Assembly (NCBI RefSeq): GCF_910592395.1
Contig: NC_088326.1
Span: 2,733,001 to 2,797,000, forward strand
Length of the DNA: 64,000 bases
Source of the DNA: Lineus longissimus
Lineage: Eukaryota; Nemertea; Pilidiophora; Heteronemertea; Lineidae
Reading direction: 5' to 3'
This document shows, piece after piece, positions 34,410 to 47,400 of the stretch. Positions within the stretch are counted from its first letter, which is position 1. The number at the start of each line of letters is the position of its first letter. The notes under the pieces were generated by a model that was given only the letters and a program-made list of their open reading frames with translations, did no database searches and had not been told where the DNA came from. The position numbers and the translations under genes are program-made.

Positions 34410-37400
34410 CTGGAAGGATGGAATAACACCTGCTTTTAAATCATTCACCAGTTACTCGAAACTAAGCACTATGCCACTCGGCCAAAGAAGGGTACTCGTG
34501 AGGAACCCAGCATCGGTGAAGCGAGACCTATGGTGCAATCACTGGCCCTCATCGGCATTACTTCATCACATGCCCGAGTCGCCTGCAGGCTCATCATGTC
34601 CCGCAGCAGCTACCCTAAGCTGTCAACGATGCGACACTACACAGTTCTGTCCTCGGCGAGGCGGATCAGGTCACTTGTCTTTCTTCCAGTCCAGTGCGTC
34701 ACGTCATCCGTCCAAATTATCTTTGGACGGCACGCTCAACAAGACAGTAAAGAGATTAGGAGTTAGAAGGATGACTAATGGCATGAACAAGGGCGAATGA
34801 AAAGGACAGGTGATATACTGCTGTCCCACTCGCAATTTCCCCAGGACATAACGTAATGGCTCGCAATAGGGCTGGTTTAACTCGGGTGACTGGATGAACC
34901 GGCCTGCCGGCTTTCAAGGAACTGAAATGCCTGGCTCTTCCCAGGCCATCGAGTTAGAAGTAGAACAACTTACCACACTCCTTCTCCAACCTGATCAGCT
35001 CCGCCACCCCAGTAGCCATCTCCTTCACGGCATCAATCTCCGATAGGCCGAGGCGACGCTTGTTGCTGATGTCGTACACGCCGCCAACACTGGCCGTGTG
35101 CTCACCATCGATGCCTGCAACGAAAGTGGTGAAGGTTTCACAGGTGTGCATCATGAAGATGAATCAGGGGTTCAGTGTTTTCTTCTCCGGCCCTGCACAC
35201 AAGCCGATTTCTTCAGGATGACAGATGTGATGACTAACATGGACATCGTCACCTCAAAGTCGGACAGTCTAACGCGGCGCTTGTTACAAATGTCGTATAT
35301 AGCTTCACTAACACTGTCAGTGTGGTCACCACCACTGCTTCGGATGAAAGGATTTAGTGGAATGAAATTCGAAAATAAAGCTGCTAGCATACTACTGAGA
35401 CCAGGATAGTGTGGCGCCACATCCTGTGCAGGGTCTCCCTGCGGAACATTGTGATAAAGATGTCGATACAACGAGTGACATGGACTCCGAACAGATCCAT
35501 CATGTTGACGTCTCTAGCTTTCGCTTCATGGCGTTTCGTGCAGAGCGACATTGGCAAACTATTGACGCTGAACACATTCGAGCTATTGCCGCCGCACCAT
35601 CCCAGGTCGGAGGTGAAGGAAGTTTTGTAGCCTTGCCATAGCTTCACCACCGCCAAAATGAAGTTCTTACAAGTTGAGGTACGGGACAACACTGAGTTCG
35701 ATCTACTCTAGGGGGGATTCCGTATTACTTTATACTTACCTCTTGGCTGGAGCCCATGCTTGGCGCAGATGTCCTTGAAGTCAGGCCTCTGAGAGACGCC
35801 TGGAATCTTCACGTGGACACTTGCTCTGAGGGCGGTGCCTAGGTTGGTGGGGCAGAATGTCAGGTGTCCAAGCTTGTCATGATGGGCGAAGGTGAGGTCC
35901 TTGTCGAGGGCTTGCACTGCCTATAAGAACAATGCATGTTCCATTTGTAAGTTAAGTGGCGATACTCATTCCATCCACGAATACCAGAGTCAGTCGTATG
36001 CACCTTCACTGACCCTGGAGTAAGCTCGGTCATTGGTGCCGAGTGTTGTACTGAAGTTCAGAATGTACTCATCCAGGCCCAGACCAAAACTCGCAAAATC
36101 ACGAGGCTTCACTACAACACCTTTTCCTAAAGGTACAACTTGCGCGTGGGATCTAAGGTGCCCCGGAGGATTGTCCTTCTCGCCACCATGCGCCACCGTG
36201 CTTGGGGGTTGTTTGCCTTGCGACTTTCTACCTGTGTCAGAAACCTCTACATGCCCACTTCACAGCGGTACCTAAGCCAATATGCAGAAAGCATTAACGC
36301 GAAAATTAAATGTTCACCAGGAAAAGTAATATCCTGAAAATCCTGTCCGCGACCATGTCCTCATGCGGTCACATCCTAGTTGCGTCTAACTACGCAATAA
36401 CACATACGCATAGCAGAAGTAGGCGACCTTTTATCAAAAAAGCAATAGTCGATAAATGTAAAATGAGTCCATCAGAACTTCTAAAGCGTGTCACACGACA
36501 AGACCGAACAACAAATCAAATAGCAGACGACACTCAATTGAATTTTCAATAACGAATTGAGGACAGCCATCGATTCTTGTCGCCAATATAAAATCACTGT
36601 GTGCTATGCAATATACATGTGTGGCAACCTTGAGGGGTCATCGTACATTTCAGTGCCTGGATACAGTGACATTTTGGGTAGTAGCATTGTCTCCCGGTAG
36701 GTGACAGTCAAATTTCGATATGATGGGAAAAATCACTGTACAGTCATGTATGGTGTTATTGACAGGGGGGATAGCCAACTGCATCAAGGCGCGTGATTTA
36801 ACCATTGTTAGGTGGCCGGAACGTTCATATTGAGTTTTGCTCTGACGCCATCACGATAGACCCAGCTGACCCTGGGTCAATCAATAATACCCGGTACATT
36901 TCAGTGCCTGGTCGACCTTTAACACAAGACATCTTTGGTTTTCTTGTCTGCCGATAGAGTACCGGTCGGCATGAATAATGACACCGCCTCTGATGAGGAG
37001 AAAATCAAGAAGAGAGGTTTAGAAACAAGTCCATAAACGTCACTGCACTAATGGAACTCAGAAAGCAAAGAGAAAGGTAGATATTTCTTACCGTGGCGAA
37101 TCGTTTGTAGACCTCCCCAAGGTTTCCACCCTTCTGCATGGAGATGATCCTCAAGTGATCCTCTTCGTTCAGCCAGACGAGGAAGGTCTTGTTGTTGTTG
37201 TGGTAGATGCCACGGGCAGACGGCCAGTTGCGGTAGCCGCCGGCGGCGCGAAGGAACCTGGAATGACATGGAGAAAAACTGATGACTATTCATTCTCAAC
37301 ATTGACTCGATTTAGAGAACCGACCCGAACTTTAACAGATCCTAGTAAGGGCCATACTGAAATTCCAGCGGTATTGCCTCCGTAGCCTCCACGCGCATTG

Positions 37401-40400
37401 TCTGAAAGCTGAGCCATGTCAATACATTGAGGGCAAAGTTTGAAATGGGGAATCTCTCACAAGATGACATGCACCGATTGGGCCCGATCCGTCTGCCGGA
37501 CGGGTCAGTCAGCGCACAGAAGGAGGATGGAATATAGGGGTGAGAGCTGAACTCGGGCCATGCTAACTCGATAACAGCCATTACTGAACTCACCTATCGT
37601 GGTCATTGAAAAGAAAGTGATCTTCTGTTAGCTGTTGCTGCGTCTGTGCATCCATGCCCGCCAAAGGATAGTATTTACCACTCAGCTCGCCGTCAAACTT
37701 CGCCAGTGATTCTTTGGCCTTGGTTTCAATTTCTGATCGTTGCTGAAAAGAGAAGACGGTGGAACTGGTGTCATCATAACTCTTCGAAGATTGGGACCAC
37801 TCTTGAGAATGGCCGGAAATTCTACGAGAAAACAATAAAGCTTGGACGATTGGTAGCGTCAGAAAGTATTCATCTCGATCTTTTTGACGAATGGTCATGT
37901 CAATAGGTTTACAGATGGTGCCATCATATCTTTTTGATGTGCACGTTGCCGGCAGTCCTAACGGAGAAGTCCTTAATCTTTACTTTAATATCCATCTCTA
38001 AACTCAATCATGTCCATACTTTTCAATTTACCTCATTTGTAATAGTTGGCGGGAATGCGAACCCATCCATGCTACGGCCACAGCGCACCCTAGTAGAGAC
38101 GATGTACTTCCCTTCAGGGTCAAGGTCACCAAAGCCCAGATTCTCAAGGTCACCGAAATCGACGGGAGGGTGTTTGAGCTCTGCGGCCTTGTGGTAGTCC
38201 TTGATGACACCGTCGAAGACTTCGGAGAATTTGTCGTAGGCCTCGGAGTCGCAGGCGTAGATTCCGACACTGCTGTCTGGGTTCTCGACGCCTGGAAGTA
38301 AATGAAGATAAATACAAAATGTACACTGCTTTGGTTGTTCTTTGAACGAAGGAGACCAATACCTAGATTGCAAAAAACCCAGGACCTCGGAGGTGACAGG
38401 CGCTGACGTATCCACTGCTCCACACATAGACCCCTGCATGCAAGGGAGATCCTTAAAGTAAGTTACACTACATGTCTAGTTTCGGGGACTTGGATACACG
38501 GATGTCACTCTACAGCTGCTGAGCATAGCAATAGCCTCACATACCTGATTTAACGCAACTGGCCAATGTGCCATTCAATGATGTCTTCACGTCCTTGAAC
38601 TTTGCCGGATTCTTAAAATGTTTCTTCATCAAACTCTTGCAGTCCTTCATCCCTTGGAGCTTCTTGTGAAGGTTTTCGATATCATTGCCTAGAGAGAATA
38701 CACGGAGTGGAGAGGTTCAGATGTTGCGTTGATAACGAGAACGAAAGCGAGGTGAATTTGTTTCTCTGGTTGAAGTCATCGAGTCAAGAAGATCGTTTAT
38801 AGGCACACTAGTACGTGGAAACAGCAGAAGAAGCATTTCCTTTCAGAAATAGTTGTCTACTCTGTCACATGATAAAGCACTCCGATTTTTTCCAACCTTG
38901 AGACATGGCAGCCGCTGACTTTTTAGAGTTTTAACGATGATCCGCCCATCTAGCAACTCCGGCAGCTCCGAAATGAACAACGAGGTTCGATGATGCTAAG
39001 TTCTATCATGTCTACTCACCAAGCTCTCGTTCCATCTTGATGATTTCAGCGACACCATTGGCCATCTCGGTAACAGCATCGATCTCCGACAGGCCAAGAC
39101 GACGCTTGTTGCTGACATCGTAAACGCCGCCGACACTCTCTGTGTGCTCGCCATGGATACCTGTGACGAAGGGAAAGGAGAGAAGAGTTACCAATGTCAC
39201 TGAAATGACATCTATTTGCATGTCCTCTTGACCTCTGGGCTAGGCCTAGAATGAAGAAGAACGGTGTTGTTGTATACAGCGGACAACGGAAGAAAAGATT
39301 CTGCGAAGGCTTGGTAATGTGACGATCAAATCCTCTGATACGTCTTGCAGAGATGCCACCACCAAATACCGCTGGAACAGTCTCGAAGATTCAGAGAGCT
39401 GTTAGAGGAAGTGGTAACATCATCTCTTGAGGTCGTCTTAATGGACTCGGGAGCGTTATTGACATGACTGCAGGGTGTTGCTGGTGATACTTCTTGCTCG
39501 TGATGCCACAAAGAGGCCGATTGCTTATTAACCTCGACGACAGCAGCATGGAAACAGCCGGAAACATGGTAGAATCAGTAGCCTCTATCGGAGAGGAAAC
39601 ACAAGAGACTGGCCCCTGCATGGGATTCCATGACAGTGACAGAACAGTCTCTCTCAAGCAAATCTGACAGAGACGAAGCAGTACCAACCTCGTGGCTGCA
39701 GGTTCAGTTTCTCGCAGATGTCCTTGAAGTCAGGAAGACTTGATACACATGGAATACGAATGTGTACACTGGCCCTGAGTGTGGTGCCAAGGTTGGTTGG
39801 GCAGAAGGTCAGGAAGCCATACTTGTCGTGATGCGCGTACTTCATGTTCTGCTCCACTGCGTTGATGCCCTGGAAGAGAGATTTGAGGAGTGTTGTGATG
39901 GGATAATTCAAGGAATAGCCGGGGATTCCAACGAATTAGGTTTACAAATTGTATCATCATTAAAAGCTGCCTCAAGCTACAGCCAGGGGCCAAGTCAAGA
40001 AGTTAGAATAGAAGCCAGTGTGGTGAAGGCCAGTTGGCAGTCTTCTGCAGTGTGGACGACGCAGCTACGTCGACTACAGAGTAGTTTAGGGGGCACCCCG
40101 CAATAGGTAGGTTTAAACTCGCTTATGGATCTCGGATACTACCAGACGAATTTCACAGGGGAATGTCAGATGTCTGAAAGGTCGGCCACCAGAATACCTC
40201 AACAGCAACACACCTACGGGAGCGTTCTTCTGGTATCTACAGGACTCCACCCACGGTACGAACCAATTTTTGTAAGTGTTATTCTGGTCATTCAGTACCT
40301 TTACACTGTACGACTACCGAAGATCCGAAATATAGGGAACAACAAGTAGGGAACATCTCCCAAAATGGCGGGGAAGATGTACAACAAAGTATTCAATCTA

Positions 40401-42134
40401 CCAGTCAGTACCGTCAACGAGCAACCGACGAACAAAAACAAAACTTACAGTGACCAGCCGTTTGAAGACTTGTCCAAGATCTCCACCCTTTTGCATGGAG
40501 ATGATTCGCAGGTGATCTTCTTCATTCACCCAAACGAGGAAGGTCTTGTCTGTGTTATGGAAGATACCACGACCTTCTGGCCATGTCCGGTACCCACCGG
40601 CTGCTTTCAAGAACCTGAATAAACAAAAGAAATGGTCAGCGCCACAGAAGGAGATATACTACGACATTTTGACTGGGGCCTGTAGTTACCGGCAGCCTTC
40701 GGGAACCTGAAGAAATGGGAGAAATGGTGGGGGCCACAAGGATAGATATGCCACAACCTCCTGGCTGGGACCTGGAACCTGAAGAAAGGAGTGGAATGGT
40801 TAGCGTCATAAGTGAATATCAGCTGCGACCAGCTGCCTTCAGGAACTTAGAGGGAGAGAAGAACTCGAGGCGAATTCGATACCGGTGCTATATGTTCTAT
40901 ATGTTACTCCTAGGGTCGGTCTTACCTGTCATGGTCGTTGAAGAGGAAGTGATCGTCTGTGAGTGATTGTTGTGTTTCTGGGTCCATCCCAGCGAGGGGG
41001 TAGTACGTTCCTGCCAGTTCTCCAGTCAGATTCGTTACTGTGGAGGAGACTTTGTTCTCAATCTCTTTGCGTTGCTGGAATGACGACGGAGGACGAGTTA
41101 GCTCAGTGAAACATTGGATGAAGTTGCGGCTAAGATGTAATAACTAACTTCAGCCAGTTGTTGACTTCGGTAGCAGGCCTACCCGCGTAAAGGATAGTGT
41201 GCATGACCCAGTATGAAAGTACTAAGGAGAGGAAAAGTGCGGCAAGGAATATTTGTACCCTTTTTTAAGGACCCGGATCAGTCAAGTTGTTGACGACGAT
41301 GGAGCAGTCAGACATGGTGGGGTTATTTGTAGATCAAGGTCGTCATATCCTTATGTAGGTCAAGGCCACTTACCTCATCCGTGATCATAGGTGGGAAAGG
41401 CATCCCATCCACGGTCCTTCCAACACGCACGCGCGTTGACACGATGAACTCATTATCGGGGTCAAGATCGCCGAATGGTAAATTGTCAATGTCGCCAAAA
41501 GAGGCCGCTGGATGCTGGATATCATCTCCCTCGACCTTGTGATAGTCCCGGATGACCTTGTCGAATATGTCATTAAACTTGTCGTAACTTTCGGGGTCGG
41601 CTGCGTAGATGCCGGTGCCGCTGTCGAGATTTTCAACACCTAGATTGAAAGGAACAAACGTATAAACCAGACATGACAACTCTACATTGTATTACGTGGA
41701 CGAGGTTTATTGTCGAGGTAGTTGGTCCATACGACTAGTGGTGCTAAGAGCGTCGATTGGCAAAGCAATGGACTACTCTATATTTGTACATAATAGCTGC
41801 GGCTTCCAAAATCTCCACGGTCAGCCGAAAACGTACACACGGTCGGCTACATCAGTCGCTTATATTGAGACATCAGAAGAGGTGTTCTTGCCTCTTCGCA
41901 AATGTAACAGTGTTAGGAAAAGAGGGATGGTTCAGCTTTAAATCGGTACCTACCGGATTTAATGCAATGAGCTAGAGTGGCACCCCCTTCCGTCTTTTCA
42001 TCCTTGTATTTCTCGACAATGTCAGGCGTAAGGTGTTTCTTGACCAATGATTTTGACTGCTTGGCGTTTGCTAGCGTTTTCGCATAATCCGTCAGTGATC
42101 CAACTTCCATCGCGTCTGTTTGTTGTTGTCACGT
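31780..42134 (-). CDS. Three-domain arginine kinase in one reading frame, complete
   Basis: Eighteen exons run from an ATG at 42110 (just inside an exon starting at 42134) to a TAA at 31782-31780, giving 1060 aa. Three complete ATP:guanidino phosphotransferase domains of about 350 aa lie in tandem. Each has [20 protein letters not shown], the CPTNLGT motif with the reactive cysteine, and GEHT, which holds the second catalytic glutamate of arginine kinases. The guanidino-specificity loop (GIYA, with the tyrosine typical of arginine kinases) and the GGVYD-SNKRR end also fit arginine kinase rather than creatine kinase. The enzyme would phosphorylate arginine reversibly with ATP as an energy buffer. 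Exon lengths and phases repeat in every domain. The C-terminus is KSCTLL, a CaaX-like tail. Three-domain architecture is known for flagellar creatine kinases; for arginine kinases I know mainly one- and two-domain forms. Confidence 0.95.
33570..33642. repeat. Dispersed repeat fragment, partner at 25668-25745
   Basis: Same sequence family as 25668-25745 (atactccgcagcctctcgat, then ttttgtatacgacataggag). It lies in an intron of arginine kinase domain 3. Confidence 0.7.
34974..38688 (-). CDS. Arginine kinase domain 2
   Basis: Exons 38688-38545, 38291-38032, 37742-37594, 37257-37092, 35920-35740 and 35114-34974, with the same phases as domain 1. The N-terminal part is a little shorter ([20 protein letters not shown]). 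The catalytic motifs are complete: [41 protein letters not shown]. The 1.17-kb intron before 35920 holds nothing recognisable, while the intron before 35114 holds a decayed copy of the last exon of a domain (35200-35340). Confidence 0.93.
35200..35340 (-). pseudogene. Decayed copy of the arginine kinase C-terminal exon
   Basis: The minus strand reads [20 protein letters not shown] and then LSDFE, clearly related to the GEHT...[16 protein letters not shown] exon at 35114-34974. The stretch is open, but the catalytic GEHT has become GDHT and GGVYD is lost. The acceptor phase does not fit and no GT donor follows. It lies in the intron between the fifth and sixth exons of domain 2 and looks like an extra exon copy that decayed. 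Confidence 0.8.
39020..42110 (-). CDS. Arginine kinase domain 1
   Basis: Exons 42110-41954, 41639-41374, 41074-40926, 40614-40449, 39869-39689 and 39160-39020; intron phases 1, 0, 2, 0, 1, 1. The domain starts [20 protein letters not shown] and ends IIKMERELG. The substrate loop is [12 protein letters not shown]. The catalytic set is complete: [41 protein letters not shown]. The start codon is the first ATG after an acceptor at 42135-42136, so at least one 5' untranslated exon lies upstream, not located. Confidence 0.93.
40585..40870. repeat. Imperfect triplication of an exon edge in arginine kinase
   Basis: The acceptor end of the exon at 40614 and nearby intron (ccggctgctttcaagaacct, then agaaatggtcagcg) echo at about 40680-40760 and 40765-40860, with ggcagccttcgggaacctga and gctgccttcaggaactt. 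The echoes contain acceptor-like sites on the minus strand but no exon. Confidence 0.55.
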
Positions 42135-43137
42135 CTGCAAAGGAAACGGACAAGTTATTGCCCAATTACCATGTTGCCATCTGTAAAATCGGCCATTTTA
42201 ATTACAGCACACAGTTGTGAAATAGAGAGTAGGGTATGAAAACGGTAGAGGCTTGCTGTGAGAGTACATGAACATTACCATCATAAAGTAGGCCAACCAA
42301 TCACACCGCAACTTTCCCCATTGTTCCAAACTCTCATTAGAGGAAGTCTAATGCGCGGTGGTTTCTAGGTCACTTAAAATACCTCAATGGCCACCTCCAC
42401 ACCCTGAAATTGCCCTTAAACCTACCTCACTACAAATAACGACGACTGTCAACTTCCCCGAGTCTGCTCTAGGAGTGGCCTTCGTTTCCGCAGAACTCAC
42501 AAACACGTTCAACAACTCAAATAAATCTCCGATCACCGTGTCACCCCAACCTTAACGGAATTTCTACACGATATATCTGTCGATTCCTTTACAACTTCAC
42601 ATGAAATCGCTCGGCATTAATCATGTTAATTAGGCCTTGTTGTTTTTGATAATAATAGGTGTTGAGAACGTCAGACATGACAAAAATCTAGGCTATGCTC
42701 TCGACCCAATTAGGACTTGAATGAAAAATACGCTACTTTTAGTCATTTAGGCCTGCAGTGAATAAATCAGGATCATTCGTAAATTAATCATCACAACCTC
42801 ACTACCAGGGGTTATCAAGTGTTGTTTTAACATGGCTGGTGTCTATTCTTTGCCTTCGGTCCAGGTTGATGTTATTGACGAAACTAAGTTCAGACATGTG
42901 AGATAAGGCCGTCTATAGCCGGGAGTTTGAGGACATCTTAAAGCTTTCGGGTCAAATATCCCCCCCCCCCCCCCAAAGAATGACACACATTAGGACTGAC
43001 AAAATGCTATGAGAGGTGTCATATGACGACAGAGGTCAAATTCATTGTTGACGAACTTGCTAAGAGCGTTGTTTGAGAACTTGGAGCCCTCTCATGCCTG
43101 TAATCTAAAGCACGATCACCCGTGGAAAAATACCCGT

Positions 43138-43245
43138 GACTGCACTACACTCCGGACACATTGGATCGGCCCCTTCCCGCCCCATAGGAAGACAATAATT
43201 ACGAGGACTAATGCAATGCCTCGGAAGTCGATATCGCAATGGTGC
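43138..43245 (+). repeat. GC-rich dispersed repeat, copy B
   Basis: Contains actccggacacattggatcg, gcccc, taggaagac and ctaatgcaatgcctc, a diverged version of the family at 49645, 52647 and 25095. Confidence 0.6.
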
Positions 43246-44199
43246 CCAGCCTTTTGTCCATTAAGAAGGGCAGTAGAATATCGTTTACCAGCTGCCCCTC
43301 TGATAATGTCGGGTTAACGACCATTCCCTAGGAAGACTGATGTTCTAGGTTGAATAGTTTCCCAGGCAAACATAAATGTACAATATTGATTTCCTCAGGT
43401 CAAAACCTTTCCTCTTTGAGATTCATGCTCTTTGTTCGGGGATCACAGTCCACGAGACTGTATTACTGGTCTGACCTTTGGAAAGGAGTGACTCCTTTTC
43501 TGTTTTCTACAAGGATGACGCACGTAGTCAGCTGAATATATAAGACGACTTTTTAATGATATACATGTAGTACATCTGGCTCAAGAGTATTGTACATACA
43601 CCATAGTCAATCTAACTAAAAGTAAAGTATTACAGCTTTCAAGGGTCCGTCAGAATACAATAGGGTTATGTAACAATTTTTCCAGAGAGACCTTTTTAGC
43701 TCTCCACCGGCAATCACGGGGTTTGATGTTGACCGCAGGGTGCACCGACACGCGTCGCCGACACCTTCGAAGAATACCGCAAATGAGCGATTTTTGTCGC
43801 ATGTGATGATGATCACATTTTGATAACCCGTTTAGGGGGGTGCTTTAGAAGATTAGCACTTCCCTGATGTTAAATATTGTCATTCAAAGAGCACTTTCTC
43901 GGGTTTTGTGAAAATTTTCTATCAGTTCCGCCCCACCATTGAAGAACTCTCTCCGACAGGAGATTGGCGCCCAGCAGGTGTAACTCTGCAACCCATTACC
44001 GCCATGTTTAATGGTAAACGAATCAAAAGCCAATTCTCTCCCCATACAGCAGAGGATGTAGACTATGTATCTCTACTTATCGCCATCATGTCATTAACTT
44101 ACTTTGTAAGCAAGAAATGATGAGAATCGGAAGCAGTTTTGCTATAAAGAATGGAATTCATTTCAATAGCAGGAAGAAAAGGAAGATGAATGGATATGG

Positions 44200-44725
44200 C
44201 CTTGGCCTTGATCCTGATTTCTCTCTTAGGTGGCGCGTTGCCATTCCTCATTGGAAACCTATTTATTTTAGCTTCATTTTTGTCCGAGGTGTGGCGCGAC
44301 CATTCCTGTATTGATTTGCAATTCATTTCGGGTCCATTTCTATGCGAGGTGGTGCGTTGCCATCTCTTCATTCATTTGGAAACCTATTCATTTTAGCCCC
44401 ATTTCTATCCGAGGTGGGACGTTGCCATCTCTTCATTCATTTGAAAACCTATTCATTTTAGCCCCATTTCTATCCGAGGTGGGGCGTTGCCATCTCTCCA
44501 TTGATTTGAAAACCTATTTATTTTAGCCCCATTTCTATCCGAGGTGGGGCGTTGCCACCTCTTCATTCATTTGAAAACCTATTCATTTTAGCCCCATTTC
44601 TATCCGAGGTGGGGCGTTGCCATCTCTCCATTGATTTGAAAACCTATTTATTTTAGCCCCATTTCTATCCGAGGTGGGGCGTTGCCATCTCTTCATTGAT
44701 TTGAAAACCTATTCATTTCAGCATT
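44200..44725. repeat. 65-bp tandem repeat, about seven copies
   Basis: The start of the phrase gccccatttctatccgaggt is at 44396, 44461, 44526, 44591 and 44656, exactly 65 bp apart. More degenerate units lie to the left. The central units are almost identical and the edges are diverged, as expected for unequal exchange. The hydrophobic open frames across the array come from the repeat. Confidence 0.95.
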
Positions 44726-45388
44726 TGATCTTGTTGATACTACTTAACTGACAAATCTTGGAAAAAGTCCCGGCAATTATAGACTTTAACATTCAGGAAC
44801 ATTTGAACGGCAACGACATGTTTTCATTGAACATTTGAAAACATTGATTGCCGGAGGTTAAGAAAATATTGGACATTTCTGGCTTTAGTACGTCTATCGA
44901 GTTGATAATATCCCTGTTGGTTTGTGCATATTTAGTGGACTGTTTTTTTACTGTTTTTATTACGTCTAATCGTGACTCGAATTTCTCAGTTTAAAATCGG
45001 CTGGTCCTTTTATTACATGTACTTCAGAAACTAGTGACGTGCCAGTATTGGCCCCAATCTTTAATTCACAATATTTGATCTTGGTATTTAAAAATTATGA
45101 ACTTAAACCGAGAAGAACATGATTTAAAACACCAACTAAAGCACTCGCGTCTGGAATCAGAATGTAATATTTATAGTTGTATATACAATCTTACCCTTAA
45201 GTACAGGTACATGTATTATTAGTCACCAGATCACATGCATTAGTTTGACTTTGCCGTGCTTCCAGTCTTTATGATCAAGTGGCAAATTGAGACTCAAAGC
45301 CACAAATTCTTGTCAGAAATGTGGATTTGAAATGCAGATAATCCTGAAATTCTGATGGCCCTAAAGTCTTAGAAATAAACCTAAATCT

Positions 45389-45493
45389 GATGATGATGAT
45401 CGTGATGATGATAACGATAACGCTGACGATGACGATGATGATGATAACGACGATGACAATGATAATGATGATGATGATGTTGACGATGATGAT
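45389..45493. repeat. Imperfect GAT microsatellite
   Basis: About 105 bp of gatgat with scattered aac and gac variants. The long Met/Ile-only frames on either strand are artefacts of the trinucleotide. Confidence 0.9.
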
Positions 45494-46334
45494 AATTCCC
45501 CCTTTCATACCAACTAGAGTCATAAAACCCTTATATCGTCAATTTATTTCCTATTGGAAATACCATCATCTCACTCGGCATATGAATCAAACCTGAAGTT
45601 CAACACTTCACAAAATACGGAGTGTGGTTTGGTGAAGCCAACCAACTACTCGCGGCTCCAAGATTAATTGCTCCGTCTGCCACGGGATGTAATCATCCAA
45701 TTTCATATGCGCCGTTTTCATATTTTCCTAATCTGTTTACATATTTCCAATTCGTGTTCGACCCTCTTGGGGTCCTAGTATAGGTTGGTGAAGGAAGGAG
45801 CTAGACAATTTGGCAGTTGATCGCATCTTAAATTCCCGATAGTAATAGTGCGGTATTTTAAAACATCTCAGAGTATATACATTATGCGCCAACGAAGCCA
45901 TTGGTGTCGGCCTACTCCTCCCCTCTATAGAAATACACTGACTTTGCCTCAATATACAGCCATGAACAGACAACTTCATCTAATTCATCACTCCGATTAC
46001 GAGAAGATGTCTACGGCTAACGGTATGACATGTCACCCGCGTCTGCGATAGACGCCGGAATGAACGCAAGTCGAATAATTAACGAGGGTTTAGTGACAGA
46101 AATGCGATCAGATAAAGGTACATGTAATGACAGTCGACGTTTGGGACGTCAATTCTGTGATCTATTCGGTTCACAAAAACCATGATTATCACAGGACTAA
46201 AAAAACATGGTTCCCATTCTATACAGGCAGCTAGAAGGGTGGCGTATGAGAACATTAAAACAGGAGAACATCGGGGAACATAGGACCTGGGGATCATAGA
46301 ATCCGGGAACATCGAACCCGGAGAACATAGGGAT

Positions 46335-46495
46335 GATCTGCCCGAAGAATCAATCTTTGACGCATCGTAAAGAACACTTTCTCCAGTGATCTGCGCGAAG
46401 AATCAATCTCTGATGCATCGCAAAGAACACTTTTCCTCAGTGATCTACGCGAAGAATCAATCTTGGATGCATCGTAAATAACACTTTTCTCCAGT
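46335..46495. repeat. 53-54-bp tandem repeat, three copies
   Basis: gaagaatcaatc recurs at 46344, 46397 and 46451, each followed by gatgcatcg-like and agaacactttt-like segments. The third copy runs into the duplication at 46482. Confidence 0.85.
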
Positions 46496-46735
46496 CCCCC
46501 ACCTCGAAGCATGAAAGATTTCGGAAATGATATTGACTGTAACAAAAAACCAGATATAAATTCTATACACGTATGCACATTATTCTGTATCAACGAAATG
46601 GTGTGGAAAAAACCCTAGCCAAACAGTGCACATTTCTCCAGTCCCCAGCCCGTAGCATAAAATATTTCGGAAATGATATTGGCTGACTGTAACTAACACC
46701 AGGTCTACATTCTATACGCGTATGTATATATGTCA
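46482..46735. repeat. Direct duplication, about 120 bp
   Basis: Segments starting ttctccagtcccc at about 46490 and 46634 share tttcggaaatgatattg, tgactgtaac and attctatac.cgtatg. The second copy is diverged and slightly shorter. Confidence 0.8.
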
Positions 46736-47354
46736 AACAATTGTCGAGAAATCATTGCTTTAGTCATCATGTTTGGCTTAGTCATCATGTGACTCGGCAG
46801 AATTTGCACAAAGTGGCCGTCACAATCACGAGTTTTACCATCGTTATATAGCATGGCTCATTCATGTCAGATAACCCATCTCCAGTCTCCCCATATGCAA
46901 GTCAAATGAAGTAATGCATCCCATGTCCAACCACAGCAACAAGCCGATGGATCCGCCCACGTGCTTCCCGTTACTATGGTAACATTGCCATGGTGTCCCA
47001 GCGTCTCAATGTTACAGCAGACGACAGAAGATGATCTAACACAGAACAATAGAATAGGAGATCTTAACCTTTATAGGAATTCTGTGCTACACAGAAACGA
47101 ACCGTTACATCTTATGCACAAGGTGAAAAAAAACATGCTACAGTTTTGAAATTGAATACTATCAAAATCGTTTTTTAATCAATGTATCATCAAAATCATT
47201 CAAAGCATCATAGTCATGTAGAACTGCACAGTTGCTCGTGGAAAAGTGATAACAAAATGGCCAAAATGTATGAAAGTAAATTTCTAATTCTGATTAGATT
47301 TTGTCAAGGGCAGTTGGTTGAATGATTAAGTATTAGATCCGTCCATGTGCCCAT

Positions 47355-47400
47355 GCGTATTTCGTGTTCTCTACGACATCCGGTGCAGTGATGGGCAATA
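47355..47400. repeat. Dispersed repeat fragment, partner at 54665-54715
   Basis: gcgtatttcgtgttctctac and catccggtgcagtgatgggc match the partner at 54665-54715 closely. The function is unknown. Confidence 0.6.

Noticed and set aside
39241-39660. Possible extra kinase exon in the large domain-1 intron
   Set aside because: No kinase motif is found in any frame. The open stretches there have unrelated composition.
44117-44526. Small hydrophobic membrane protein frames
   Set aside because: They are produced by the 65-bp tandem repeat, which is not a multiple of three, so the frame changes at each unit.
45275-45596. Open frames rich in Ile/Val or Met on both strands
   Set aside because: They translate the GAT microsatellite in different frames; no real protein has this composition.
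44200-46735. CRISPR-like array of repeats
   Set aside because: The units are contiguous tandem repeats without unique spacers, in animal DNA.
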